From JAHFUI01 sp039931615 (GTDB lineage: Bacteria > Acidobacteriota > Vicinamibacteria > Vicinamibacterales > CAVVIG01), in the NCBI GenBank assembly GCA_039931615.1, contig JBDTRR010000017.1, positions 1 to 64,000 on the forward strand: DNA of 64,000 nucleotides, given 5' to 3'. The position numbers and the translations under genes are program-made. Below are positions 8,447 through 18,300 of the stretch, one piece after another (position 1 is the stretch's first letter; each line of letters begins with the position of its first letter). The notes beneath the pieces were generated by a model. It had not been told where the DNA came from. It worked only from the letters and a program-made list of their open reading frames with translations, and searched no databases.

Positions 8447-8605
8447 TCAGGAAACACTTTGAGCGTCGCCGGTGTCGACGCCGACCTCGAGCTGCTCATT
8501 ATTTTCCTCGCCCTTTTGGCGCTCGATCTCAGCCGTTCCGTCAAGGTCGGCTCCATCGGGATTTATCTCGAACTGCTCATTCTCTGTGGGGTTGTTCTCA
8601 GCCAT
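8447..8605 (-). CDS. Small acidic protein of 52 residues, unknown
   Basis: The frame from ATG 8605 to the stop at 8447 encodes a hydrophilic, strongly acidic peptide (starting MAENNPTENEQFEIN, ending GVDTGDAQSVS). Support for it being real is a perfect GGAGG ribosome-binding sequence four bases before the ATG, on the minus strand at about 8610-8614. The composition also differs from the Arg/Ala-rich shadow frames common here. The plus-strand frames over the same bases have no such signal. It lies between two plus-strand secreted-protein genes and is antisense to the leader of the second. I do not recognise a family. Confidence 0.45.
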   Translation of the reverse strand: MAENNPTENEQFEINPDGADLDGTAEIERQKGEENNEQLEVGVDTGDAQSVS

Positions 8606-8702
8606 TGCGCCTCCATCGTGAAACGTGCAGACGAGCTCCCCGGTGATGGCACGACGGCCAACCAGGCACCTTCGTTGCAACGGCGACGAGCCGGAGGAAT
8701 GC

Positions 8703-9287
8703 ATGTACAGCAAGTCAATTATCGGAGCAGTCATCATCGCGTCCGGCGTGTTGCTCAATGCCCAGGCACCGGGACCGGCGCCGGCGCAACCGCCGATTCC
8801 CTCGCCGACCCCCTCGCCAACCACGCCGGGGCAAACGAATGCAGGAACGGGGGATCAGGCCTTCGTCGTTCAAACCGCCAAGAGCGGCATGGCGGAAGTT
8901 GAACTGGGCAAACTGGCGAGCGAGAAGGCCAGCAGCGCCAAGGTCAAGGCGTTCGCGCAGCGCATGGTCACCGACCACGGCAAAGCCGGCGACGAACTGA
9001 AGGCCCTCGCGGCGACCAAGCAGATCGTCCTGCCGGCGATGCCCGATCCCGAGCACAAGGCCATGCACGACCGCCTGGCGCAGCTTTCAGGCGCGGAATT
9101 CGACCGGGCCTACGTTCGCGAGATGGTGGCTGGTCACAGGAAGGCCGTCGATTCGTTCACCATGGAATCAACGAGCGGGAAGGATAACGACCTGAAGGCG
9201 TGGGCCATGAAGACCCTGCCGACGGTGCGCGAGCACCTGCGGATGATTGAAGAGCTCGACAAGGACGCCTCGGGTTCCACCAAGTAG
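8703..9287 (+). CDS. Secreted DUF4142-domain protein
   Basis: The start at ATG 8703 is set by GGAGG at 8693-8697. The 194-residue product has a signal peptide ending near LNAQAPG, a proline-rich linker (residues about 21-48), and a four-helix DUF4142 domain. The domain shows the family text FVVQTAKSGMAEVELGKLA, then FAQRMVTDHGKAGDEL and YVREMVAGHRKAVDSF. DUF4142 is a ferritin-like-superfamily helical domain exported by many bacteria; several members have been tied to envelope stress, but no activity is established. A strong hairpin follows the gene. Confidence 0.9.
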   Translation: MYSKSIIGAVIIASGVLLNAQAPGPAPAQPPIPSPTPSPTTPGQTNAGTGDQAFVVQTAKSGMAEVELGKLASEKASSAKVKAFAQRMVTDHGKAGDELKALAATKQIVLPAMPDPEHKAMHDRLAQLSGAEFDRAYVREMVAGHRKAVDSFTMESTSGKDNDLKAWAMKTLPTVREHLRMIEELDKDASGSTK

Positions 9288-9296
9288 CGCGACCGT

Positions 9297-9328
9297 GCCT
9301 GACTCGCTCAGCCCCGGGCGAGTCAGGC
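9297..9328 (+). terminator. Rho-independent-type hairpin after the DUF4142 gene
   Basis: A perfect 10-base-pair stem, GCCTGACTCG with CGAGTCAGGC, spans 9297-9306 and 9319-9328 with a 12-base loop. It starts 10 bases after the stop codon. Only a short T-run follows (near 9336), so termination strength is uncertain. Confidence 0.65.
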
Positions 9329-9734
9329 GCTCACCGTTTCTTCCGCTTCCTCCCGACTCCATAAGCCTCTTGGCGGCGGCAGGCCCGACCCGACGACAGG
9401 GCACGAACTTCTTTCCCTTCGCCTGGTTATACGACAGCCATGAGGACCAACACGTCCAGCGGATCCACCGAAGAGATCGAGCCGATCTAGAGGTCGAGCC
9501 CGGCTCTTTCTAGCAGTGTGTCATTCGTGACTCCTTCTGTTTGAACGCTTCGCCCCCTGCAGACATGCGCCCATCGGCGGTTGCTATCACCGGGCATAGC
9601 CATTGACCAAGGCGTTACCCAAGATGGCCAACGCGGCGACCTCGCCGGACCTGCGCGCCGCCTTCGAGTCGCATCTGGAGGAGACGCTGGGGCAGCTCAG
9701 CCGCCTGGAGCAGGTCTTCGAGCTCCTGTGGAGC
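9329..9734. other. Non-coding stretch, no gene recognised
   Basis: No frame shows family similarity or a convincing start signal. A 16-codon frame from ATG 9440 ends after EIEPI and looks like a cut-off N-terminus, but it is too short to assign. The right end borders the decayed PIN toxin. Confidence 0.4.
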
Positions 9735-10115
9735 GTTTAGTTGATGATCTCCACGACGTGGCGCGCCCCGGCGCAGTCGGGCGTCTAGCGCGAAGAGGCG
9801 GGATTGCGACATCCGTGCGAGCGCAACGTACTCGGCGTCAGACGTCTTCATCCAGCCGAGTTCCTCGGCGACCCGCCACGCCTCTGGGCGCAACGGCTTC
9901 GGGCTGCGTGGTGATACCCCGAGCCGCCCGCAGCCGTTCGAACGCCAGCTGCGCCAGGCTGGCGGAGATCTCCTTGCGCCAGCGCATCTCGTGTAACACC
10001 GACGACGCCTCGGACAAGAGAAGCGCGGTGCGATGAGGGCCGCGTTTCCGAACAGGTCGAAACCGTCCGCCGCGAGACACGCCTGGATGGCCGCGCTGGC
10101 ATCAAGAACGATCAC
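9735..10115 (-). pseudogene. PIN-domain (VapC-type) toxin with compensating frameshifts
   Basis: The minus-strand start GTG 10115 opens with MIVLDASAAIQACLA, the first PIN strand and catalytic Asp. Near base 10030 the sense passes to another frame (LLLSEASSVLHEMRWRKEIS, with a conserved acidic residue). Near base 9915 it returns to the first frame (LGWMKTSDAEYVALARMSQ, then LFALDARLRRGAP, carrying the last acidic residues). All parts of one VapC-like ribonuclease are present in order, so two opposite single-base changes have damaged a once complete gene. It sits three bases after the antitoxin stop, the usual toxin-antitoxin arrangement. As read, no active toxin would be made. Confidence 0.62.
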
Positions 10116-10118
10116 GGG

Positions 10119-10363
10119 TCAACGCCCGTCGCGGGAACGGCGGACGGCGCGGACGACGGCGGGGATCGGCTCACCGTGGCGGTCCGGCGCCACGCCGCGG
10201 GCAGGCGAATCCCGGCCGGCGGCACGAGCGTCAGGAGATCCGATTCCTCGATCAGGTGCTGCGTTCCGGCGCGGCGCGACGGGAGACGTTCCGACCGGAT
10301 CCGGCGCCGGACGGTCTTCGGGTTTCAACGCAGGCGACGGGCGGCCTCGGGAACGGTGAGCAT
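10119..10363 (-). pseudogene. Excisionase-type helix-turn-helix antitoxin, broken
   Basis: From ATG 10363 the minus strand reads MLTVPEAARRLR, then a TGA at codon 13, then NPKTVRRRIRSERLPSRR and QHLIEESDLL. This is the helix-turn-helix of MerR/excisionase-like antitoxins that pair with PIN toxins. Further on, a second frame change is needed to reach the C-terminal GEPIPAVVRAVRRSRDGR just before the toxin. The order, size and position upstream of a PIN toxin support an antitoxin. The stop and frameshift mean it is inactive together with its toxin, consistent with joint decay. Confidence 0.5.
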
Positions 10364-10689
10364 GGGAGTAGAAGACTACAACATAGCGTACGGGGAGTGG
10401 CCGAAACTGGCGTCGCACGGTCGGAGAAGGCGGCGGTGCCGCTGGCGAGGAGGCGGTTGGCGGGCGGATGGCCTCTGATACCGCGATCGTCATCCGGCTC
10501 CGGCCCGGTGACGCGCGACTGGTCCGAGCTTTGATCATTCGCCGGCGCGCGGACATCCGTCGGTGTCTTTTCACGATGAACGCGACATCGCAACCCGTTT
10601 ACTGGTAATGTACGCGCCATTTGATCAGCGTCTGTCGGCGAAGCACGGTGAAGAGTCATGACCGGTTCAGATGTTGCGAGGAGGTCCGA
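10364..10689. other. Divergent upstream region, no gene
   Basis: This lies between the toxin-antitoxin relic and a TonB-dependent receptor. No frame looks coding. An AT-richer patch at 10600-10640 precedes the receptor and probably contains its promoter, but I cannot assign -35 and -10 boxes with confidence. Confidence 0.4.
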
Positions 10690-13600
10690 ATGCGCGCTCT
10701 CGTGCGACCGTTCTTTACTGTGCTGGCCATCCTTGGTGTCCCTTCGCTCCTCTTCGCCCAGGCGTCGATTGTCGGCGGCGTCAAGGATGCCTCGGGGGCT
10801 GTCCTGCCGGGAGTGACCGTGGAAGCGTCCAGCGCCGCACTGATCGAGAAGGTTCGGACTGCCGCCACCGACGGCAGCGGTCAGTACCGGATCGACGATC
10901 TCCGGCCGGGATCCTACGTCGTCACCTTCAGCCTGTCCGGGTTCAGCACCGTCAGGCGTGAAGGGATTGAGCTGACCGGATCGTTTGCCGCGACGGTGAA
11001 CGCCGACCTGCGGGTCGGCACGGTATCGGAAACGATCACCGTCCAGGGCCAGACTCCGGTCGTCGACGTCGTCAACGCGAAACAGCAGACCACCGTGACG
11101 AACGAGATGATCAGCGCCGCGCCGACCGCGCGGCTCTATCACAGCATCGTCGCGCTCGTTCCTGGTGTGTCGCTGTCAGGCTCGCAGGATGTCGGTGGGC
11201 TCCAGGGGCCGGTGACCGTGACGTTCAATATGCGCGGCGGACCGGGCAATGAAGGGCGGCTGACGAGCGATGGGTTGACACTCGGCTCCTCGTTGAACGG
11301 CACCGGCGTGTCCTACACGGTCGCCGACGTCGGCAACGCGCAGGAAATCGTCTTCACGACCGCTGGGGGACTTGGCGAATCGGAAGTGGGCGGACCGGCG
11401 ATGAACGTGGTGCCGCGCCAGGGCGGCAACAATCTGTCGGGCACTTTTTTCACCAATTGGGCCAACGACAAGTTCCAGACCAGCAATTTCACGCCGGAGA
11501 TTCAGGCGGCCGGTCTTCGCGCCCCGAACCTGATGGTGAAGATCTGGGACGTCAATGGCGCTTTCGGCGGCCCGATCAAGAAAGACAAGCTGTGGTATTT
11601 CGCGGCGGTGCGGTATCAGGGCAACCGGAAGCTGGTCGGCGGCGCCTTCGCCAACAGGAACGCCGGCAACGTCACCTCATGGAACTACGAGGCTGACACC
11701 ACCCAGCAGGCGCTCGACGACGGCACCTGGCGGAGCGGCAACATCCGGTTGACGTGGCAGGCCTCGCCCAGGAACAAATTCAACTTCTACCAGGATCAGC
11801 AGTGGTTGTGCACCTCGTGCAACGGCGGCGGCAGCGCGACGACCGCTCCGGAAGCGCGCAGCAACAACCACGCGATGCCGCAGGTTCAGCAGGTGACGTG
11901 GACCTCCCCGCGCACCAGCCGGTTGCTGCTCGAAGCGGGCTTTGGCACCAACAACACGCTCGGCTACGGCGTGCACTTCAATCTGCCGAACGGCAACCAG
12001 CTGATTCCTGTCACCGAGCAGTGCACGGCCGGCTGTGCGACGAACGGCAACATCGCGGGCCTGTCGTATCGGAACAACAGCTCCTACGTCGCCGACGCCT
12101 ACGTCTTCAATTGGCGCGCTTCGGTGACCTATGTGACCGGACGCCACAGCGCGAAGTTCGGCTACATCGGCTTATTCCTGGCCAATCACTTCCCGAACAC
12201 GATTCAGAACGACTCCTGGACGAGCTATCGGTTCAACAACGGCATCCCAAACCAGTTCACGCAGACTGCGGGGCCGGCGCTGTTCAACACTCACGTCCGG
12301 GACGCCTCGTTCTACGCGCAGGACCAATGGACGCTCCGCAAGATGACGGTGTCGGCCGCGATTCGCTACGACCGCCCGTCGGGATTCTTCCCCGAGCAGC
12401 ACGTCGGTCCCAATCCCTTCGTGCCGGTGCCGATCGTGCTGGCCGCCCAGAACGGCACCTCGTATCATGACATCACGCCGCGTCTGGGAGTGAGCTACGA
12501 CGTCTTCGGCAACGGCAGGACCGCGGTGAAGTTCAATCTCGGGAAATACCTCGCGGCCGCCGACGGCAGCTCCATCACGGGCGCGTTGACCAACCCGATT
12601 GGCCGCATCTCGACGAGCGCGAACCGCACCTGGACCGACGCCAACGCCAACTACAAGGTTGACTGCGATCTGACCAACCTGCAGGCACAGAACAACCTTG
12701 CCGGCGGCGGTGATTTCTGCGGGCTGGCCAGCAACCTGAACTTCGCCACGCCGGTCATCACGACCACCTATGATCCGGCGATTCTCCACGGCTGGGGAAT
12801 CCGTCCGTACGACTGGAATGTCGGCATTCAAGTGCAGCAGGAGTTGCTGCCGCGCGTGTCGGTCAACATCGGCTACTACCGACGGATCTTCGGGAACTTC
12901 CTCGCCACCGACAACCGGGTCGTCAGCGCCGCCGACTTCGACAGCTACAGCGTCACGGTGCCCCAGGATCCGCGGCTGCCGACTGCCGGCCACGTGATCA
13001 CCGGGCTGTACGACGTCAACCCGACCTTCTCCGGACAGTCGAACAACTACGTCTCGATGGCCGACAACTTCGGGTCGCAGTACAACCACTGGAACGGCGT
13101 CGAAGTGAACTTCACCGCGCGCGTGCGGCAGGGCCTCATGTTCCAGGGCGGCTCCAGCACGGGAAGGACGATTACCGACAGCTGCGCGGTCAGGGCGGTT
13201 CTGCCCGAGCTCGGCATTTCCGCCAACGGCTACAACCCGTACTGCCGCGTCGAGAATCCGTTCCTGACGCAGTTCAAGGGGCTGGGCTCCTACACGATCC
13301 CGAAGATCGACGTGCAGTTGAGCACTGCGTTCCAGAGCATCCCTGGCAGCAACCTCAGCGCGAATCTGTCCGTTCCGTCGGCGACCGTCGCGCAGACGCT
13401 GGGCCGCCCGCTGTCGGGGAACGCGACCAACGTCACAATCAACGTCGTGACGCCGGGCTCCGTGCTCGGCGATCGCATCAACCAGATCGATTTCCGCGTC
13501 GGCAAGATCGTGAAGTTCGGCCGATTCCGGTCGCAGTTCAGCGTCGATCTCTACAACGCGCTCAACACGAGTGCGATTCAGACCTACAACCAGTCCTACG

Positions 13601-13692
13601 TCCTGAACTCGGCGTTGACCGGCGCGTGGCTGGTGCCGACCGCGATCATGCCGGCGCGGTTCGCAAAGTTGACCGCGCAGATCGACTTCTGA
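10690..13692 (+). CDS. TonB-dependent outer-membrane receptor with carboxypeptidase-regulatory-like domain
   Basis: The 1000-residue protein has a signal peptide (residues 1-23, SLLFAQA). An N-terminal beta-sandwich domain follows at about 24-110 (GGVKDASGAVLPGVTVEASS). After it come a plug-like region and a long barrel rich in aromatic/polar alternation, ending in Phe (AQIDF), the usual last residue of outer-membrane barrels. The start is fixed by GAGGAGG about seven bases before ATG 10690. Such Acidobacteria receptors are thought to import or bind large ligands such as oligosaccharides; the substrate cannot be predicted. It has no TonB or SusD partner nearby and seems monocistronic. A 576-codon frame on the opposite strand is a shadow. 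Confidence 0.92.
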   Translation: MRALVRPFFTVLAILGVPSLLFAQASIVGGVKDASGAVLPGVTVEASSAALIEKVRTAATDGSGQYRIDDLRPGSYVVTFSLSGFSTVRREGIELTGSFAATVNADLRVGTVSETITVQGQTPVVDVVNAKQQTTVTNEMISAAPTARLYHSIVALVPGVSLSGSQDVGGLQGPVTVTFNMRGGPGNEGRLTSDGLTLGSSLNGTGVSYTVADVGNAQEIVFTTAGGLGESEVGGPAMNVVPRQGGNNLSGTFFTNWANDKFQTSNFTPEIQAAGLRAPNLMVKIWDVNGAFGGPIKKDKLWYFAAVRYQGNRKLVGGAFANRNAGNVTSWNYEADTTQQALDDGTWRSGNIRLTWQASPRNKFNFYQDQQWLCTSCNGGGSATTAPEARSNNHAMPQVQQVTWTSPRTSRLLLEAGFGTNNTLGYGVHFNLPNGNQLIPVTEQCTAGCATNGNIAGLSYRNNSSYVADAYVFNWRASVTYVTGRHSAKFGYIGLFLANHFPNTIQNDSWTSYRFNNGIPNQFTQTAGPALFNTHVRDASFYAQDQWTLRKMTVSAAIRYDRPSGFFPEQHVGPNPFVPVPIVLAAQNGTSYHDITPRLGVSYDVFGNGRTAVKFNLGKYLAAADGSSITGALTNPIGRISTSANRTWTDANANYKVDCDLTNLQAQNNLAGGGDFCGLASNLNFATPVITTTYDPAILHGWGIRPYDWNVGIQVQQELLPRVSVNIGYYRRIFGNFLATDNRVVSAADFDSYSVTVPQDPRLPTAGHVITGLYDVNPTFSGQSNNYVSMADNFGSQYNHWNGVEVNFTARVRQGLMFQGGSSTGRTITDSCAVRAVLPELGISANGYNPYCRVENPFLTQFKGLGSYTIPKIDVQLSTAFQSIPGSNLSANLSVPSATVAQTLGRPLSGNATNVTINVVTPGSVLGDRINQIDFRVGKIVKFGRFRSQFSVDLYNALNTSAIQTYNQSYVLNSALTGAWLVPTAIMPARFAKLTAQIDF

Positions 13693-13957
13693 TGCGCGCG
13701 GGAGTGTGCCCTCGTCGTACCAAGTGTCCTGTTTCGCAATGACGATGACGTCTTTCGTTTGTACTCGGCGGGCCTCTGATGGTACGCGTGGGCGGGGCCG
13801 TGTTCCCAGGCCTGTTTCTTTGGCACCATCCGCCGCGACGATCTGGACCTCAGCGTGTTCTGGACAAGCGCGGATCTGGAGAAGAAGCTCGCCAGTCTTC
13901 AACGCGACGAAGCGCCTTCGACGTTCCTGAGAACATCAAGTCCAAGGCGTTCGTAAG

Positions 13958-14311
13958 CTAGGGAAGCGGCACACGGTAGGCAACGCGCGATCCATCTGGA
14001 GAGAAGACCGGACTCATCTTGGCAAGCCCGTCGCGCGTGAGTGGCACCGGTTCTCCGTCCGGAAGCGCTTTCACGTACACCTGGCCAGGGCCGAAGAACG
14101 TGGACGGTCCGCGAATGAACGCCAACGTCCTCCCGTCGGGCGAGATGGAGGGCGACGTCGCCGAGTCGGAGACGTGGGTCACTCGGACGTAGTCCGACCC
14201 GGCAGGCGGCGGCGACGGCCGCCCTCGCTGCCACACTGCCGCTCCGGCCCCGATCAGAAGGATGCCCACGACCACAACAACCCACAGCGGTCTCCCGCGT
14301 AACAATTTCAA
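13958..14311 (-). pseudogene. Truncated membrane-anchored PD40 propeller protein
   Basis: The 117-residue frame starts with a membrane segment (residues 9-26) followed by two PD40/WD-like blades: DSATSPSISPDGRTLAFIRG and SPVFSPDGSRVAYRV. It then stops. In this genome the same arrangement (membrane helix plus many PD40 blades) forms the C-terminal half of the Ser/Thr kinases at 31.4 and 59.2 kb, where six or more blades are expected. This therefore looks like a cut-off remnant of a kinase- or regulator-linked propeller. The TTG start overlaps the response regulator stop by four bases (TTGA), so translation could be coupled. Confidence 0.5.
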
Positions 14312-14682
14312 ACGGGCCAGGCAAGAACCTCGGCGACCAGCGCCACGATTTCTGCTCCGGAAAACGGCTTCTTCAGGACCCTGGTGGCGCCGAGCTTTTG
14401 CGCCAGGTTGAGATAATCGTCGGCTCGACCGATGCCGCCACCGGACATCACAATAATCTTGACGTCCAGATCCTGGGCGCGAAGCGCGCGCATCATATCG
14501 AGCCCTTCCATGTCGGGCATGACGATATCGGTGATGACCACGTCGCGTGGCCGTTGGCGATACGCCCGCAACGCGGCCGTCCCGTTCGCAGCGTCCTCCA
14601 CGTCGTATCCCGCGCGCACCAATGTCTGGTGCAAGGCATCGCGAAGCAAGTCATCGTCGTCGACGAGGAGGATAGTCGGCAT
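14308..14682 (-). CDS. Single-domain CheY-like response regulator
   Basis: The 124-residue product is a stand-alone receiver domain. It has the acidic pocket (VDDDD, residues 8-11), the phosphoacceptor Asp52 in ITDIVMPDMEG, the conserved Ser in IVMSGGG and the Lys in LKKPF. It has no output domain, so it must act through a partner, as in phosphorelays or by protein contact. It lies close to a PAS relic and a six-PAS hybrid kinase on the other strand, which is a plausible partner. The downstream PD40 fragment overlaps its stop codon. Confidence 0.92.
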   Translation of the reverse strand: MPTILLVDDDDLLRDALHQTLVRAGYDVEDAANGTAALRAYRQRPRDVVITDIVMPDMEGLDMMRALRAQDLDVKIIVMSGGGIGRADDYLNLAQKLGATRVLKKPFSGAEIVALVAEVLAWPV

Positions 14683-14894
14683 TCACGAACTCTGAGCGCT
14701 ACCACTGCAGCATCGCACGGGGACCGAGGGCAGCCTGTTCGAAACGGGACACCCCATCGGGTTCGAGGCGGCCATAGTAGGACAGGAGCGGCAAGGGATC
14801 CCAAGGTGGCCGGATCGCACGGGCCCCCAGGATTCCGCTAGCCTCATCGAGGTTCTGCCGTTGAGTCGGCCCTCGCCGTTGTGCCCGGAAATCT

Positions 14895-15158
14895 ATGCCG
14901 GCGGAGTCTGATGTCGCCTACACGCTGGACGCGTCCGACACCATCATCGCGGTCAACGACGCCTGGATCGCCTTTGCCGCGGCCAACGACGGCGTGCCGC
15001 TGCTTCCTCCGGCAATCCTGGGCCGCTCGTTGTGGGATTTCATCGCCGACCACACAACGATCCTGCTGTACCGGCGTCTGTTCGAGAGAGTCCGTGCGGG
15101 CGTCGGTCCTGTGCGGGTCACCTTTCGATGCGACGCCCCGGCAAGGCGAGGCGCGTGA
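14895..15158 (+). pseudogene. PAS-like domain fragment
   Basis: The 87-residue frame encodes VAYTLDASDTIIAVNDAW and GRSLWDFIADHTT, then a VRAGVGPVRVTFRCDAPARR block. This is the front of a widespread family of small PAS-like proteins, which normally run to about 170-200 residues. Here the frame ends right after APARRGA, where relatives continue with LLEM-type residues, so a frameshift near 15150 is likely. Bases 15159-15254 hold no gene. It may once have sensed a small ligand upstream of the hybrid kinase. Confidence 0.5.
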
Positions 15159-15326
15159 TGATGGGAGCGGCCGGCGACCCGGTCGCTGCGGCCTCGGGCC
15201 GCAGCGGTGTCGGCGCGTTGCCGTCTGTTTCGTGAGCGCCAGCGGTAGACGGCCGTGCTTGTTGTGCCGCATTTCCTGGTTGATACGCAGGACCGCCATA
15301 CCGTCTCGAAAGGATCCGTCCGAGCA

Positions 15327-18300
15327 ATGGTCGCCAACGCAGTCGAGATCCCGCCCCGACACCCGGCGATGAGATCGCTGAGGCCTTACGCCCTCGCGGT
15401 GGTGTCCACGGCGGCCGCGACGGCCGCGACGGGCCTGCTGTGGCCGGCGAACAGAAGCGTCATCACCGCCCCGTTTTACCTCGCGGTCATCGCGTCGACC
15501 CATTATGGCAACCGTCGAGCGACCGTCGTGGCGATCGCGTTGTCGGCGCTCAGCACATGGTACTTCTTCCTCACACCCTACTACACCTTCTCGCTGACCA
15601 TCGAGGAGGCCTACGTGCTGGTCATTTTCACTCTGGTCTGCAGCGCGTTCGTGGTGCTGATCGAAAGGCTGAAGGCCAACGAAAGGAAGTTGCGCGGAAG
15701 CGAAGAACTATTCGAGAAGGCGTTTCGTTCGAATCCGTCGGGCCTGGCGATCTCGCGGGCCAGCGATGGGCGGTATGTCGAAACGAACGCGGCCTTTGGC
15801 GCGATCATCGCCCGTTCGCGCGAGGAATCCTTGGGTCGTACGGCCATCGAGTTGGGGCTGGTTGCCGCTGGACTGCCGGAGGAATCTGTCGCCGAGCTGC
15901 GCGAGAAGGGCGCGCTCCAGGAACGTCTGTGTGTTTTCACCAACCGAGCCGGAGTCGAACGGCATGTCCTGGTCTCTTCCGACCTGGTCGACTTTCAGGG
16001 ACAGCCGCATGTCGTCAGCGTCTTCAACGACATCACGGAGCGCCAGCACGCCGAGGACGCCCTGCACGAGCAGGCCACGCTCCTCGCGAACGCGCAACGC
16101 ATCGGGCGCATGGGCAGTTGGAGCCTCGACCTCCGCACTGGCCGGCTGGCCTGGCCTGATGCGACCTGCGATTTGTTCGGGATCACGCCCGCCGAGTTCG
16201 CGGGCACGTTCGATCAGTTCCATAGTCTGATTCTCCCTGCAGACCTGGCCGGCTACGATGCCGCGAGTGCCGGCGTGTCCGCATCCCAGCTGTTGTTCGA
16301 GGCGGAATACCGCATCCGCCGGCCCGATGGCCAGGTGCGCTGGATGCACTCCCGCGGTCAGGTGGATCTGGATGCGAAGGGAAACCCTGTCGGCCGAACG
16401 GGCATGGTGATGGACATTACCGAGCAGCGGATCGAGCGCGAGCAGCTCATCGAAAACGCCGCGCTGCTGCGCACGGCCGGCCGGGTCGCGCACCTTGGCG
16501 GGTGGACCCTGCGACTGCCCGATCGGACGCTCACGTGGTCGGACGAAAACTGCGTCATTCACGACGTGCCGCCCGGTTACCAGCCGACGCTCGAGGAAGG
16601 CCTCGGGTTATATCCGCCCGAGAGTCGGGCGGACGTCCTCCGGCATCTCGAGGCCTGCGAACGGGAGGGCACCCCCTACGACTTCGAGCTGCAGAAAATG
16701 ACCGCGAAGGGCCGCCCGATCTGGGTGCGCTCAATTGGCGAGGCGGTGCGCGATGCCGATGGAAACATCACCCATCTTCAGGGGGCATTCCAGGACGTGA
16801 CGGATCGGCGGCACGCCGACGAGAGTCTGCGCGACAGCGAAGCCCAGTTCCGGACGCTGGCGGAAGCCATGCCGCAGATGGTGTGGATGACGCGCCCCGA
16901 CGGCTGGAATATCTATTTCAATCAGCGCTGGGTGGACTACACGGGACTGAGCCTCGAGGACAGCTACGGGCACGGCTGGAACACGCCGTTCCATCCCGAC
17001 GATCGGCAACGGGCGTGGGACGCATGGCAGCGGGCGATCGCCGGCGGCGATTACAACGTGGAATGCCGGCTGCGGGCCGCCGATGGCAGCTATCGTTGGA
17101 TGCTGGTCCGCGGGTTGCCGTTCCGCGACCAGGCCGGCCGAATCACGAAATGGATCGGGACCTGCACCGATATCGACGACCTCAAGCAGGCGCAGGAAGC
17201 GAACAGCATGCAGGCGCACATGCTCGATCAAATCGGTCAGGCGGTGATCGCGATCGACGTCGGCGGACGCGTCACGTACGCGAATCGATTTGCCGGCGAC
17301 CTCTATGGTTGGACCCCAGGCGAGATGCTGGGGCGGGCCATCACGGAGGTGACCGTTCCGCAGGCCACACGGAAGCAGGGCCACGAGATCATGGCGCTCC
17401 TGCAGCGCGGGGAAACGTGGAGCGGAGAATTCCTGGTCCAGAACCGCCAAGGCCGGGTGTTCCCGGCGCACGTCACGGATTCACCCGTCCTGGACGGACG
17501 GGGACAACTGATCGGGATCGTCGGTATTTCGTCCGACATCAGCGCGCGCAAGCGGGCCGAAGAAGACATGCGGCAGAAAGACGTGCTCATCCGCATCGCG
17601 GGCAGGATCACGCGCACGGGCGGCTGGGCAATCGAAATGCCCGACCAGCGCGTGTCCTGGTCTGACGAGGTGTTCGATATTCTCGAATTCCCGCGCGGCA
17701 GCGTGCCGCCGCTCGCCGAGGCACTGGCGCTCTATCCCGACCCGTGGCGGGACAAGATTGTCGGCGCGATTCAAGCATGTGCGCGAGACGGCACGCCGTT
17801 CGACCTCGAGGTGGAGATCCTCGTGCACAACGGCAGCCGGAAGTGGGTGCGCGTGAGCGGTGAAGCCGAACGCCAGGACGACGGCACGATCACGCTGGTG
17901 CAGGGTGCGTTCCAGGACATCACTGAACGGAAGCAGCTGGAGCAGCAGTACCTGCGCGCCCAGCGGATGGAGAGCATCGGCACGCTGGCCGGCGGCATCG
18001 CCCACGATCTCAACAACGTGCTCGCGCCGATCCTCTTGTCCATCGGCCTGCTCCAGCAGGACGAGCGTGACGCCGCGCGCCTCCGAACGCTGGCCACCAT
18101 TGAGGCCAGCGCGAAACGAGGCGCGGCGATGATCAGCCGGGTGCTGTCGTTTGCCAGGGGCATGGACGGCCAACGGCTCGAAGTCCCAGTGATGTCCCTG
18201 GTTCGAGATGTGGCGACGATCGTGACTGACACCTTCCCCAAGAACATCGTGTTTGAAGAGCACGTCGATCTCGACCTCTGGACGCTACAGGCCGACCCCA

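Noticed and set aside
12172..13902. A 576-codon minus-strand frame opposite the first TonB receptor
   Set aside because: It has no motif or signal sequence; the receptor on the plus strand is complete, with a good start and an aromatic C-terminus.
13700..13957. A plus-strand frame with LSVFWTSADLEKKLASLQRD
   Set aside because: Possibly a short relic, but no family could be named and no start signal is present.
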